From positions 62,001-126,000 of the forward strand of contig NZ_DASQNA010000039.1 in assembly GCF_035645195.1 (NCBI RefSeq): a DNA stretch of 64,000 nt, written 5' to 3'. Numbering within the stretch: position 1 is the first letter of the stretch; each line of letters starts with the position of its first letter. The position numbers and the translations under genes were made by a program. Of the stretch, positions 17,979 to 26,867 are shown in pieces. This DNA comes from Paenibacillus sp. Lineage in GTDB: Bacteria > Bacillota > Bacilli > Paenibacillales > YIM-B00363. Under the pieces are notes generated by a model. That model was not told where the DNA came from, made no database searches, and saw only the letters and a list, made by a program, of their open reading frames with translations.

Positions 17979-20522
17979 ATGAAACGACTGAAACGGATAA
18001 AAACGTGGATCCCGGCGTTGGTCGCCGTATGGGCCGCCGCCTTCATCGGGGCTGCTTCCCTTCAGGCGGCCGCCGCTCCGCCTAACGATCCGCATTATGA
18101 TAAACAGAGCTACTTGAACCAGATCGGCGTGCCGGCGGCGTGGGAGAGAATCGCTTCCACGGGCAAGACGCTGAAGCCGGTGACCGTGGCGGTGATCGAC
18201 ACCGGCATCGATTTGAACCATCCCGATTTGAAAGGGAGGCTTATCGAAGGGGTCAATATTTTGCAGCCGAAGCGGCCGCCGCAGGACGACAACGGCCACG
18301 GCACCGCCGTCGCCGGCGTCATCGCGGCCGTCGCGGGGAACGGCGAAGGCATCGCCGGCATCGCGTCCAACGCGCGCATCATGCCGATCAAAGCGATCGA
18401 CGCCAAAGGCGTCGGCGAGGAAGAGCATTTGGGGCAGGGCATCGAATACGCCGTCAATCATGGAGCGGATATCATCGTCTTGTCGCTCGGACTTCATTTG
18501 TATTCGCCGTACTTATCCGAAATCGTCGATTACGCGGAAAGCAAAGGCGTGCTTCTCGTGGCGGCGACCGGGAACGAAGGGAAGACCGTCCGATATCCGG
18601 CGGCGTACCCGTCCGTCGTCGCCGTGGGCGGCGCATCGCTTACGAACGAACACAAGGCGCTGTCCAATTTCGGTCCGGAGGTCGATCTGATCGCGCCGTG
18701 GTACGTGTACACGACCGGATTGAACGGCAAATACGTCAAAAAAGAGGGCACCTCGATGGCCGCGCCGCAAACGGCCGCCGTCGCCGCGCTGCTTCTTGGC
18801 CTCGATCCGAGCTTGACGCCGGGCGATATTCGGGAGTACCTGCGGCAGTCGGCGCAGCCGCTCGGCCCCGGTTGGAACGCGCGTACCGGCTATGGGCTGC
18901 TGCGGGCGGACGCGGCGGTCGCGCTGACGCCGAAGGCGGACGCCTTCGAGCCGAACGACCGCAAGGAGCAGGCGAAACCGGTGTCTACCGTCGGGCTCGT
19001 TAGGGGGGAATTGACGAACGGATCGGACGAAGATTGGTTCGCGTTCGATCCGCCGTATCCGGGCGAAATCGGCGTGAAGCTTCGCGGCGCTTCCGTGAAC
19101 GCGGAACTGCTGCTGGATCAAGGCACCGGCAGCCGGATTCGGTACGATCTGTCGAACGGGGCGGCCGTAAGGCTGCCGGCTCCGGACGGGGAGCGGCTGC
19201 TCGCGGCGCTGCGGTTGAAACCGGGCGCGGCGGGGCCGGTTCGCTATGAGATGGAAACGTCCTTCCATATTTACACGGACCCGTACGAGCCGAACGACAA
19301 GGCATACCAGGCGTTCCGGCTGCCGGCGAAAGCATCCAATATCATCGAAGGCACGTTCAGCAAAATCGACGACCAAGACTGGTTCGCGCTGCCCGTCGAC
19401 GCGCCGGGCACCGTGTCGCTGCGGTTGGAATCCGACACGCTGCGGATCGAACCGGAGCTGTACTTCATCCGCGACGGCGATTCGGCGGGCCATATGTTCG
19501 ACGAGGTCGGGGAAGGGAAGCCGCTATATTCCGGCAATATAGACGTGAAACCGGGTTTGTACTACATCCGCGTGAGAAACATTAAAGCGGTGTACCCGCT
19601 GCCGGTGGCGGGCAAGTATAAGCTGACGATCGATTTCGAACGGAAGCTGCCGGACGTATTCGAGCCCAACAACCGTTCGTATCAAGCGACGACGATGGCG
19701 GCCGATAAGGTGTATAACGGCGTATTCGACTCGGCCAAAGACGAGGATTGGTTTCAAATCCGCATCAGTCGAAGAAGCTTGGTGACGGTCGACCTGACGG
19801 GCATTCCGTTGGATCGGTACATGTATTACACGCTCTATAATTCTAATACGCAGCAGAAATATGGGAAAACGAGCCCGTTCGGCACGACGACGATGCGCAT
19901 GCGGCATGAATTGGAGCCCGGCGTCTATTACATTCGGTTGATGACGGATGCGGCGTTCCAAGATAAGCAGTACGGCATCATGTTCCAGCGCGCGCCGCTG
20001 GTGGCCGGCTTCGTCGATATGGATCGGCACTGGGCCGCCGAAGCCGTGGAAAAATTGGTCGCGAAGGGCATCGTCACCGGCTTTGGGGATTATCGGTTCC
20101 GGCCGAGCGGGACGTTGACGCGAGCCGAAGCGGCTGCCATGCTGGCGCGGGCGTACGGTTGGAAGGCGTCCGAAGGCGCCCAGGCGTTCCCGGACGTGCC
20201 GAGCACGCACTGGGCGAGCGACGCGGTGCAGGCGGCCGCGGGGCAAGGCGTCGTGCACGGGTATCCGGATGGAACGTTCCGTCCGAACGATCCGGTAACC
20301 CGCGCCGAGATGACCGTCATGGCGGCGCTTGCCGCGGGCAAGACGGCGGCGCCGGCGAAAGACGTCTTCGCCGACGTGGCTCGCAGCCATTGGGCGGCGC
20401 CGTATATTGCCGCATTCGCGGCGGAGGGACGACTGCAAGGCTTTAAAGACGGCACATTCCGTCCGAGCGAAATCGCGAGCCGCGCGGAGTTCGCCACGCT
20501 GCTCGCCAGACTCATGAACTGA
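17979..20522 (+). CDS. Secreted SLH-anchored subtilisin-like serine protease
   Basis: The 847-residue protein starts with a basic, hydrophobic signal peptide (residues 1 to about 33). The subtilase (S8) domain has a complete catalytic set: D74 (VIDTGID), H107 (NGHGTAVAG), N199 (ATGNEG) and S259 (GTSMAAP). Three pre-peptidase C-terminal-like beta domains follow, each opening with a D-x-F/Y-EPN motif (DAFEPND, DPYEPND, DVFEPNN) and containing a DxDWF motif. Three SLH motifs close the protein (about residues 673-847), so it is likely held on the wall polymer made by the csaB/tagO genes downstream. No I9-type inhibitory propeptide fits between the signal peptide and the catalytic domain, which is unusual. 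Surface or S-layer protein processing is a possible role. Confidence 0.92.
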   Translation: MKRLKRIKTWIPALVAVWAAAFIGAASLQAAAAPPNDPHYDKQSYLNQIGVPAAWERIASTGKTLKPVTVAVIDTGIDLNHPDLKGRLIEGVNILQPKRPPQDDNGHGTAVAGVIAAVAGNGEGIAGIASNARIMPIKAIDAKGVGEEEHLGQGIEYAVNHGADIIVLSLGLHLYSPYLSEIVDYAESKGVLLVAATGNEGKTVRYPAAYPSVVAVGGASLTNEHKALSNFGPEVDLIAPWYVYTTGLNGKYVKKEGTSMAAPQTAAVAALLLGLDPSLTPGDIREYLRQSAQPLGPGWNARTGYGLLRADAAVALTPKADAFEPNDRKEQAKPVSTVGLVRGELTNGSDEDWFAFDPPYPGEIGVKLRGASVNAELLLDQGTGSRIRYDLSNGAAVRLPAPDGERLLAALRLKPGAAGPVRYEMETSFHIYTDPYEPNDKAYQAFRLPAKASNIIEGTFSKIDDQDWFALPVDAPGTVSLRLESDTLRIEPELYFIRDGDSAGHMFDEVGEGKPLYSGNIDVKPGLYYIRVRNIKAVYPLPVAGKYKLTIDFERKLPDVFEPNNRSYQATTMAADKVYNGVFDSAKDEDWFQIRISRRSLVTVDLTGIPLDRYMYYTLYNSNTQQKYGKTSPFGTTTMRMRHELEPGVYYIRLMTDAAFQDKQYGIMFQRAPLVAGFVDMDRHWAAEAVEKLVAKGIVTGFGDYRFRPSGTLTRAEAAAMLARAYGWKASEGAQAFPDVPSTHWASDAVQAAAGQGVVHGYPDGTFRPNDPVTRAEMTVMAALAAGKTAAPAKDVFADVARSHWAAPYIAAFAAEGRLQGFKDGTFRPSEIASRAEFATLLARLMN

Positions 20523-20556
20523 ACAAGTAGACATCGAAGATGCGGGAGGGATTCGC

Positions 20557-20760
20557 GTGGCGGAAACATTGGCCAAAGCGGCGATTTCGCTGGGAAGCAT
20601 TTATATCAGTTGGTGGGCGCTGCAGGCGCTCCGGTTCGACCGGTTCGTCGCGGTGCCGGGCAGTCGGCAGGCGAAGCTGCTGCACGTGCTGCTCGCCGTG
20701 ATCGTCGGCCGTCAGTTTTCCGCGTTTCTCTTCGATTATATCGGTTGGACGCTGCGATGA
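20557..20760 (+). CDS. DUF1146 family small membrane protein (YwzB-like)
   Basis: This 67-residue protein has two hydrophobic segments and the motif WWALQALRFDRFV, typical of DUF1146/YwzB. The GTG at 20557 follows GGGAGGG with 6-base spacing. In Bacilli this gene commonly sits just upstream of murA, as it does here. The ywmB gene that lies between the two in B. subtilis is absent. The function is unknown. Confidence 0.8.
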   Translation: MAETLAKAAISLGSIYISWWALQALRFDRFVAVPGSRQAKLLHVLLAVIVGRQFSAFLFDYIGWTLR

Positions 20761-20996
20761 GAGGCGGATTTCTACGCTTCGGAATAGGAACGAAAATGTT
20801 TGTTAACAATAAGTAGTACAACCGTCATAAATCGAAAGACCCTAACGAATACTGTAGAAAACTAACAGTTGTTTCAGGCGTTGGCTGATGCTAAACTGGA
20901 AAGCAGCGTGCAGAAACACGTCGAATTTTGTCATGCTTTCGGCGAAGTTCGGCTATGCCGTTTCTACAGAGCGGAAAACGCGGAGGGAACGAACGT

Positions 20997-22328
20997 ATGA
21001 GCAAAATTTTGATCCGCGGGGGCAACCGTCTTCACGGCAAAGTGAAAGTGAGCGGTGCGAAGAACGCCGTATTGCCGATCATCGCTGCCTCGATTTTGGC
21101 CGCCGAGGGCGAGTGCCGCATTCATGATGCGCCGCCTTTGGACGATGTCATTACAATTAGTCAAGTGCTGCACGCTCTTGGGGTAAACATTCGTTACAAA
21201 GACGAGACGATTTACATAACCGCATCGCAGCTGACAAAGAGCGAAGCCCCTTACGAGCTTGTGCGCAAAATGAGAGCTTCCTTCTTGGTCATGGGTCCGT
21301 TGCTCGCCCGCACGGGGTATGCGCGCATTGCGCTTCCCGGCGGCTGCGCGATCGGTACGAGACCCATCGACCAGCATCTGAAAGGATTCGAAGCGATGGG
21401 CGCCGAGATCGACCTCGGCCAAGGGTATATCGAAGCGCGGACGAATGGAAAACGGCTTCAGGGCGCGAAAATTTACCTGGACGTCGCCAGCGTCGGCGCT
21501 ACGGAAAACATCATGATGGCCGCGGCGCTCGCCGAGGGCGTCACGACGATCGAGAACGCCGCGAAGGAGCCCGAAATCGTCGACTTGGCGAATTTCTTGA
21601 ACGCGATGGGCGCGAAAGTGCGCGGAGCGGGCACCGGGATGATTCGAATCGAAGGCGTCGACGCGCTTCACGGCGTGACGCACACCGTCATTCCCGACCG
21701 CGTCGAGGCTGGAACGTACATGATCGCGGCGGCGATTACGCGCGGCGACGTCTATGTCGAAGGCGCGATCGCCGACCATTTGACGCCGGTGATTTCGAAG
21801 CTGCAGGAGATGGGCGTCGTCGTCGAGGAAGACGAGAACGGCATCCGCGTTCGTTCCGGCGGCGCGTTGAAATCGGTCGATATTAAAACGTTGCCGTATC
21901 CCGGGTTTCCGACCGATATGCAGGCGCAAATGATGGCGCTGCTGCTCGTGTCGGACGGCACCAGCATCATTACGGAAACCGTATTCGAAAACCGGTTCAT
22001 GCACGTCGCCGAGTTCAAGAGCATGAACGCGCAGATCAAGGTCGACGGCCGCACCGCGGTTATCAAAGGCAACGCCGCCCTGAAAGGGGCGAAGGTGTGC
22101 GCGACGGATCTTCGCGCGGGCGCGGCGCTGATCTTGGCGGCGCTGGCGGCGGATGGCGAGACGGAGCTGACCGGGCTTCATCACCTGGACCGCGGCTACG
22201 TCGACATTACCGGCAAGCTGCGTCGTCTCGGCGCAGACATCGAGCGAGTCGAAGCGGCCGCGGCGATCGTGGAAGAGGAGAAGGGCGTACCGTTCTTCTC
22301 GCCGCAAATATCGCCGTCTCTGGCGTAA
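20997..22328 (+). CDS. murA: UDP-N-acetylglucosamine 1-carboxyvinyltransferase MurA
   Basis: The 443-residue enzyme catalyses the first committed step of peptidoglycan synthesis, transferring enolpyruvate from PEP to UDP-GlcNAc in the cytoplasm. The active-site cysteine, target of fosfomycin, is present as C117 in [13 protein letters not shown], and the substrate-binding SGAKNAVLP lies near the N terminus. The start is the ATG at 20997, behind GGAGGGAACGAACGT. An in-frame ATG at 20928 would add 23 non-conserved residues and lacks a ribosome binding site. The 236-bp gap upstream holds a perfect TTGTTAACAA palindrome near 20798 but no convincing promoter. A terminator follows. Confidence 0.95.
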   Translation: MSKILIRGGNRLHGKVKVSGAKNAVLPIIAASILAAEGECRIHDAPPLDDVITISQVLHALGVNIRYKDETIYITASQLTKSEAPYELVRKMRASFLVMGPLLARTGYARIALPGGCAIGTRPIDQHLKGFEAMGAEIDLGQGYIEARTNGKRLQGAKIYLDVASVGATENIMMAAALAEGVTTIENAAKEPEIVDLANFLNAMGAKVRGAGTGMIRIEGVDALHGVTHTVIPDRVEAGTYMIAAAITRGDVYVEGAIADHLTPVISKLQEMGVVVEEDENGIRVRSGGALKSVDIKTLPYPGFPTDMQAQMMALLLVSDGTSIITETVFENRFMHVAEFKSMNAQIKVDGRTAVIKGNAALKGAKVCATDLRAGAALILAALAADGETELTGLHHLDRGYVDITGKLRRLGADIERVEAAAAIVEEEKGVPFFSPQISPSLA

Positions 22329-22362
22329 ACCCGTTCGACAACCAACCAATACATCAACGGAA

Positions 22363-22386
22363 GCGAGCCATCGGGCTCGCTTTTTT
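22363..22386 (+). terminator. Intrinsic terminator after murA
   Basis: The stem GCGAGCC (22363-22369) / GGCTCGC (22374-22380) is followed by six T. Confidence 0.9.
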
Positions 22387-22459
22387 GTCTTTATGCAGGG
22401 GTTCTAGCAGGGAGCCGACGTTCATAGAATAGTAGCGACAGAACGGGAGGCTGACCATC

Positions 22460-23524
22460 ATGCGTATATCCGGAAGCCGTATGCGGCGGAAGCGGCGAAC
22501 CGCGCTGTGGGGCGCCGCGGGCGTCGCGGCCTTGGTTTCGGCCATGCTTGTGATTCCAGGCATTCTAGTAAATCGCTTCGAAGCGTGGGAGCCGGCCGTC
22601 ATCGCGCCGCTGCAGCCGAAGGAACAGATCGTAGAGGACGAGGCGAGCGCGTCCATCGTCGTCCCGGTGTTCGTCACGGGGCGGAAGGAAGTGGTGAAGG
22701 TACCGCTGGAGCAATATGTTCGGGGCGTGCTTGCGGCCGAAATGCCGGCGGATTTCGAGCTCGAAGCGCTCAAAGCGCAGGCGATCGCCGCGCGGACGTA
22801 TTTGGCGCGCCGGCTGGCGGCCGGAGGGGCGGACGATATGCCGCCGGAGGCGCAAGGGGCGATCGTCACCGATACGGTAGCGCATCAAGCGTATATTACG
22901 GAAGAGGCGCTCCGGGCAAAGTGGGGTTGGTTCGCCTATGCGCGGAACTTAGACAAGCTGACGCAGGCGGTGAACGAAACCGCAGGGCTTATCTTAACGT
23001 ACGATGGCGAACCGATCCAAGCGGCTTTCTTTTCGACGAGCAACGGGTATACCGAAAACTCGGAATCGTACTGGCAGGCGATGTTGCCGTATTTGCGCAG
23101 CGTCGAATCGCCGTGGGACGCTATGTATGCCCCGAATTACGAACGGAAAGTGACGGTTCCTTACCAGGAGCTGTACAAGAAGCTAGGGCTCAAAGGATCC
23201 GCCGCGGCGCCGAAGATGACGCTCCTCGAGTCGTCGGAGAGCGGGCGCGTATTGTCGGTTCGAATCGCCGGCCGAACGTTCACCGGCAGGGAGGTGCGCG
23301 AGAAGCTCGGACTCGCCTCGACCGATTTCAAGTGGACGGTGCGGGACGGGCTCGTAGAATTCCGGACCGAGGGCTACGGGCACGGCGTCGGCATGAGCCA
23401 ATGGGGAGCGAACGGAATGGCCAAACAAGGGAAAACCGCGGAGGAGATTTTGCTTCATTATTATACGGGCGTGAAGATCGAACCGCTGGACGACGATCTA
23501 GCAAAACGGGCGAGCCGTCTCTAA
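22460..23524 (+). CDS. spoIID: Stage II sporulation protein D (peptidoglycan lytic transglycosylase)
   Basis: This 354-residue protein has one N-terminal membrane anchor (about residues 14-37) and a SpoIID/LytB domain. SpoIID cleaves glycan strands during engulfment in the mother cell, with SpoIIM and SpoIIP. The likely catalytic glutamate is E94 in VLAAEMP. Other family marks are the NGYTENSE loop and YGHGVGMSQWGANGMA. The ATG follows GGGAGG. CATAGAAT (22423-22430) resembles a sigma-E -10, but no matching -35 is at the right distance, so sigma-E control is only suggested. Confidence 0.93.
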   Translation: MRISGSRMRRKRRTALWGAAGVAALVSAMLVIPGILVNRFEAWEPAVIAPLQPKEQIVEDEASASIVVPVFVTGRKEVVKVPLEQYVRGVLAAEMPADFELEALKAQAIAARTYLARRLAAGGADDMPPEAQGAIVTDTVAHQAYITEEALRAKWGWFAYARNLDKLTQAVNETAGLILTYDGEPIQAAFFSTSNGYTENSESYWQAMLPYLRSVESPWDAMYAPNYERKVTVPYQELYKKLGLKGSAAAPKMTLLESSESGRVLSVRIAGRTFTGREVREKLGLASTDFKWTVRDGLVEFRTEGYGHGVGMSQWGANGMAKQGKTAEEILLHYYTGVKIEPLDDDLAKRASRL

Positions 23525-23554
23525 AATATTTTTTCTATCACCCCGCGAGGCCGT

Positions 23555-23583
23555 GTATAAAAGGGGTTGCGCTGGCAACAATG
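23555..23583 (+). promoter_or_regulatory. Candidate sigma-F promoter of spoIIQ
   Basis: GTATA (23555-23559) fits the forespore -35 GywTA. GGCAACAATG (23574-23583) fits the -10 GGnrAnAnTr, with a 14-base spacer (usually 15). In B. subtilis spoIIQ is sigma-F dependent, which supports the call. The leader would be very short, with initiation next to the ribosome binding site. Confidence 0.5.
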
Positions 23584-23601
23584 GCTAGTGAGGTGATAGA
23601 A

Positions 23602-24330
23602 ATGAAGGATGAAAACAAGATTCAACCTTTGCAGGGGGAGCAAAACCCATCTTCCCGTCCTGTCGAAGGGCCAAGAGCGCAGGCTTCGTTCTGGAAGCGA
23701 CTGCTCGGTAAAAAGTGGGTGTTCCCGGCTACCTATCTGGCGGCTGCGGCAATCATCCTAACGCTGATGTGGGTGTATCAGGATCAAAACTCGACCGCGG
23801 TGAACGAGGATCAGATGAATCTCGACGTCACCGGCGACGTGTCCGGCGAAACGCAAGGCCCGGACGCGGTAGCGGTTACGGCGGAAGCGGAGACGCTCGG
23901 CTGGCCGGTGCAAGATCACGGCAGTTTGGAAGTCATCCTTGGGTTCTTCGACGTGAACAACACGAACGAAGATAACCAAGCGGCGATGGTCGAATACGGC
24001 GATACGTTCACGCCGCACTACGGCATCGACCTTGCGAGCCCGAACAACGAAGCGTTCGACGTGCTCGCGGCGATGAGCGGCACGGTCACTCGTGTCGAGC
24101 AAGTGCCGATCGTCGGTCATCTAATCGAGATCAAGCACGAGAACGGCCTCAGCACGGTGTACTCCAGCGTCGATCAAGTGCAGGTCGCGCAAGGGGACCA
24201 AGTGGCCAAGGGCGAGTTGATCGCGAAGTCCGGACGCAACGAGCTCGAGAAGGATCTCGGCAACCACGTCCACTTCGAAGTGTGGGAGAACGGCAAGCCC
24301 GTCAACCCGGAAGATTACATCGAGCAATAA
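23602..24330 (+). CDS. spoIIQ: Stage II sporulation protein Q (M23/LytM-domain forespore protein)
   Basis: This 242-residue protein has one membrane span (about residues 39-59) and an extracytoplasmic LytM/M23 domain (about 135-235). SpoIIQ sits in the forespore membrane and binds SpoIIIAH across the septum, forming the channel between the two cells. All candidate zinc ligands are present: H139 and D143 (HYGID), and H222 and H224 (HVHFEVW). The ATG at 23602 is chosen because GAGGTG lies about 6 bases upstream; an in-frame ATG at 23581 precedes that ribosome binding site. It lies 77 bases after spoIID, and a strong terminator follows. Confidence 0.9.
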   Translation: MKDENKIQPLQGEQNPSSRPVEGPRAQASFWKRLLGKKWVFPATYLAAAAIILTLMWVYQDQNSTAVNEDQMNLDVTGDVSGETQGPDAVAVTAEAETLGWPVQDHGSLEVILGFFDVNNTNEDNQAAMVEYGDTFTPHYGIDLASPNNEAFDVLAAMSGTVTRVEQVPIVGHLIEIKHENGLSTVYSSVDQVQVAQGDQVAKGELIAKSGRNELEKDLGNHVHFEVWENGKPVNPEDYIEQ

Positions 24331-24339
24331 AGCGATTGG

Positions 24340-24368
24340 CGCGGCGCCGCATAGGCGCCGCGTTTTTT
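24340..24368 (+). terminator. Intrinsic terminator after spoIIQ
   Basis: A perfect 9-bp stem, CGCGGCGCC (24340-24348) / GGCGCCGCG (24354-24362), has a 5-base loop and is followed by six T. Confidence 0.92.
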
Positions 24369-24443
24369 GTGCGAAACGGACCCGATTACGAGAAAAATGA
24401 AAATAATGCGTCAAGTTGAGCTTGTCAGGCTTGGCTTTAAAGA

Positions 24444-24470
24444 ATAAGTGTGTAAGCCCCTCAATATACT
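24444..24470 (+). promoter_or_regulatory. Candidate sigma-E promoter of spoIIID
   Basis: ATA (24444-24446), a 16-base spacer and AATATACT (24463-24470) fit the sigma-E pattern ATa-16-cATacanT moderately well. spoIIID is a sigma-E gene in B. subtilis. Confidence 0.4.
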
Positions 24471-24505
24471 GTACCAAACATCTCGATCACAGGGAGGCGA
24501 GGGGT

Positions 24506-24790
24506 GTGCACGATTACATTAAGGAGCGAACGATCAAAATCGGGCGCAGCATTGTCGAAACGAAAAACACGGTTCGTACGATCGCGAAAGAATTCGGCGT
24601 GTCGAAAAGCACGGTGCACAAGGATCTCACCGAACGTCTGCCGGAAATCAATCCGGAGCTGGCCAACCAGGTGAAGACGATCTTGGAGTATCACAAATCC
24701 ATCCGCCACCTGCGCGGAGGAGAAGCCACGAAGATCAAATATAAGAAGACGAAGCAGAAGCCGGCTCCCGCTCTGACCGGACGTTCTTAA
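24506..24790 (+). CDS. spoIIID: Sporulation transcription regulator SpoIIID
   Basis: The 94-residue DNA-binding protein modulates sigma-E and sigma-K genes in the mother cell. Its sequence is nearly that of B. subtilis SpoIIID as I recall it: DYIKERTIKIG, then the helix-turn-helix VRTIAKEFGVSKSTVHKDLT, and HKSIRHLRGGEATK near the C terminus. The start is GTG at 24506, behind AGGGAGG. The frame is open further upstream, but the family N terminus begins exactly here. mbl follows 168 bases later. Confidence 0.96.
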   Translation: MHDYIKERTIKIGRSIVETKNTVRTIAKEFGVSKSTVHKDLTERLPEINPELANQVKTILEYHKSIRHLRGGEATKIKYKKTKQKPAPALTGRS

Positions 24791-24958
24791 CGCCCGTAGG
24801 AACGTTCGCTCCTTTTTTCACCAAGTATCTAAGTTTCCCAACTCCCAAAAAAGGATTTTGCCATTTTGCAGCGAATATTCTTATAGTTAACGTGCTTAAT
24901 ATGGTGCATCGGTGCTTCGTCCCGTTAGCCGCGGGAACGCCGTGAGGAGGATTCTTGG

Positions 24959-25957
24959 ATGTTTGGCAAAGATATCGGTATTGATTTGGGGACGGCCAAC
25001 GTTCTCATTCACGTCAAAGGGCGCGGGGTCGTCCTTGACGAACCTTCCGTCGTCGCGATCGAAAGCGAGACGAAACGCGTGCTTGCCGTAGGCGAGGAAG
25101 CGAGACGCATGGTCGGCCGTACCCCGGGCAATATCGTCGCGGTGCGTCCGTTGAAAGACGGAGTGATCGCGGATTTCGAAATCACGGAGATGATGTTGAA
25201 GCATTTCATTAGCCGGGTGGGCGGCAAACGCTGGTACAGCCACCCCCGGATCTTGATTTGCGCCCCTACCAACATCACCTCCGTCGAAAAAAAGGCCATT
25301 CAAGAAGCTGCTGAACGCAGCGGGGCAAAAGAGGTGTTCCTGGAAGAGGAACCGAAAGCGGCGGCGGTCGGCGCGGGCATGGATATTTTCCAACCCAGCG
25401 GCAACATGGTGGTCGATATCGGCGGAGGCACGACGGACGTAGCCGTCTTGTCGATGGGCGATATCGTAACCGCCTCTTCTATTAAGGTTGCAGGGGACAA
25501 GTTCGATGCGGCCATAATGAAATATATTAAAGATAAATACAAGCTGTTGATCGGCGAGCGGACCAGCGAGGACATCAAGGTGAAAATCGGTTCGGTCCAT
25601 CCGCTGGGACGCCAAGAGGAGATCGATATCCGCGGCCGCGATATGGTCAGCGGGCTGCCGCTCACGATTACGATCCGTTCCCAAGAGGTGCGGGAAGCGC
25701 TGTGGGAGCCGGTCGCGTCGATCGTCGCATCGGCCAAGACGGTGCTGGAGCGGACGCCGCCGGAATTGTCCGCGGACATTATCGATCGGGGCGTCATTTT
25801 GACCGGAGGCGGCGCGTTGCTGCACGGGCTCGATCAATTGATGATGGACGAGCTCAAGGTACCGGTGCTGATCGCGGAAGACCCGATGCATTGCGTCGTC
25901 AAAGGAACGGGCGTCATGCTCGACAATTTGGACAAGGTGTCGCGCAAACGCCAATAA
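24959..25957 (+). CDS. mbl: Rod-shape determining actin homologue Mbl
   Basis: This 332-residue MreB-family protein polymerises under the membrane and guides the cell-wall elongation machinery. The phosphate-1 loop DIGIDLGTANVLIHVKGRG, the phosphate-2 motif VVDIGGGTTDVAVLS and the adenosine motif ILTGGGALL are intact. Its place right after spoIIID identifies it as Mbl, not MreB or MreBH, because that order is conserved in Bacilli. A GAGGAGG ribosome binding site precedes the ATG. Confidence 0.94.
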   Translation: MFGKDIGIDLGTANVLIHVKGRGVVLDEPSVVAIESETKRVLAVGEEARRMVGRTPGNIVAVRPLKDGVIADFEITEMMLKHFISRVGGKRWYSHPRILICAPTNITSVEKKAIQEAAERSGAKEVFLEEEPKAAAVGAGMDIFQPSGNMVVDIGGGTTDVAVLSMGDIVTASSIKVAGDKFDAAIMKYIKDKYKLLIGERTSEDIKVKIGSVHPLGRQEEIDIRGRDMVSGLPLTITIRSQEVREALWEPVASIVASAKTVLERTPPELSADIIDRGVILTGGGALLHGLDQLMMDELKVPVLIAEDPMHCVVKGTGVMLDNLDKVSRKRQ

Positions 25958-25979
25958 CCCGAAGGGGAGAGGTACGCGA

Positions 25980-26867
25980 ATGCTGCGTGGATTGAATACG
26001 GCCGCTGCCGGTATGATCGCGAATCAGCGCCGGCACGATACGGTGACGAACAACATCGCCAACTTGAATACGCCGGGCTACAAAGCGAACAACGCGGTGC
26101 AGCGTTCGTTCCCGGAGATGCTCATTTCCCTGATGGGCGGCGGCGACGGCACGAACGCGGTCGTGTCGAGCGTCGGGCGGCTGAATACGGGCGTGTTCGC
26201 CGAGGAAGCGCCGGCATTGTATTTGCAGGGCGATCTGATGGAGACGAAAGATTGGTCCGACTTCGCGATCGTGTCGAACATCGGTGTCCCGGGCGTCGCC
26301 TTCGACGCCGCCGGCAAGTTCGTGTCGCCGGACGGCGAGGTGCAGTTCCAGCCCCAAGCGATGTTCGCGGTGCGGACAAGCTCCGGGGATGAGAAGTACA
26401 CGCGGAACGGCAAATTTACGATCGACGCCGCCGGCCAGCTGGTGACGTCCGAAGGGCATCTCGTGCTCGACGCCGAGCGCCGGCCGATTCGGTTCGACCA
26501 GAACGTCGCCGAGGTGAAGATCACCTCGTCCGGCGAGCTGATCGACGGGGTGTCGGGCGGCCCGCTGACGGACGAGAACGGGCTGCCGATTTCGTTCCTG
26601 ATCGCCCGGATCGACAACCCGAACCGCCTGATTCGCGAAGGGAACGGCAACTTCCGGCTTCCGGAAGGGGACGAGCTCCCCGGGGCGGTCGCGCCGGAGG
26701 ACGACGTGCAGGTGTTCCAAGGCTTCGTGGAGCGGTCCAACGTCGACCCGGTCCAAACGACGATCGATTTGATGGCGGCGCAGCGGGCGTACGAGACGAA
26801 CCAACGCGTCGTGCAGTTTTACGATAAGAGCCTGGAGAAGGCCGTGAACGAGGTAGGACGCGTATGA
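25980..26867 (+). CDS. flhO: Flagellar basal-body rod protein FlhO (FlgF/FlgG family)
   Basis: The 295-residue rod/hook-family protein has an N-terminal signature LRGLNTAAAGMIANQRRHDTV plus NNIANLNTPGYKA, and a C-terminal coiled region QTTIDLMAAQRAYETNQR, as in axial flagellar proteins. It probably forms part of the distal or proximal rod. The gene is 22 bases after mbl with a GGGGAGAGG ribosome binding site and overlaps flhP by 4 bases (ATGA). The mbl-flhO-flhP order is that of B. subtilis. Confidence 0.93.
   Translation: MLRGLNTAAAGMIANQRRHDTVTNNIANLNTPGYKANNAVQRSFPEMLISLMGGGDGTNAVVSSVGRLNTGVFAEEAPALYLQGDLMETKDWSDFAIVSNIGVPGVAFDAAGKFVSPDGEVQFQPQAMFAVRTSSGDEKYTRNGKFTIDAAGQLVTSEGHLVLDAERRPIRFDQNVAEVKITSSGELIDGVSGGPLTDENGLPISFLIARIDNPNRLIREGNGNFRLPEGDELPGAVAPEDDVQVFQGFVERSNVDPVQTTIDLMAAQRAYETNQRVVQFYDKSLEKAVNEVGRV

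Noticed and set aside
20796-20808. TTGTTAACAA palindrome upstream of murA as a defined operator
   Set aside because: It is a single 10-base AT-rich palindrome with no promoter context or known regulator match.
22423-22430. Sigma-E promoter of spoIID as a separate feature
   Set aside because: CATAGAAT matches a -10, but no ATA-type -35 lies at 16-18 bases, so it is only mentioned in the gene entry.
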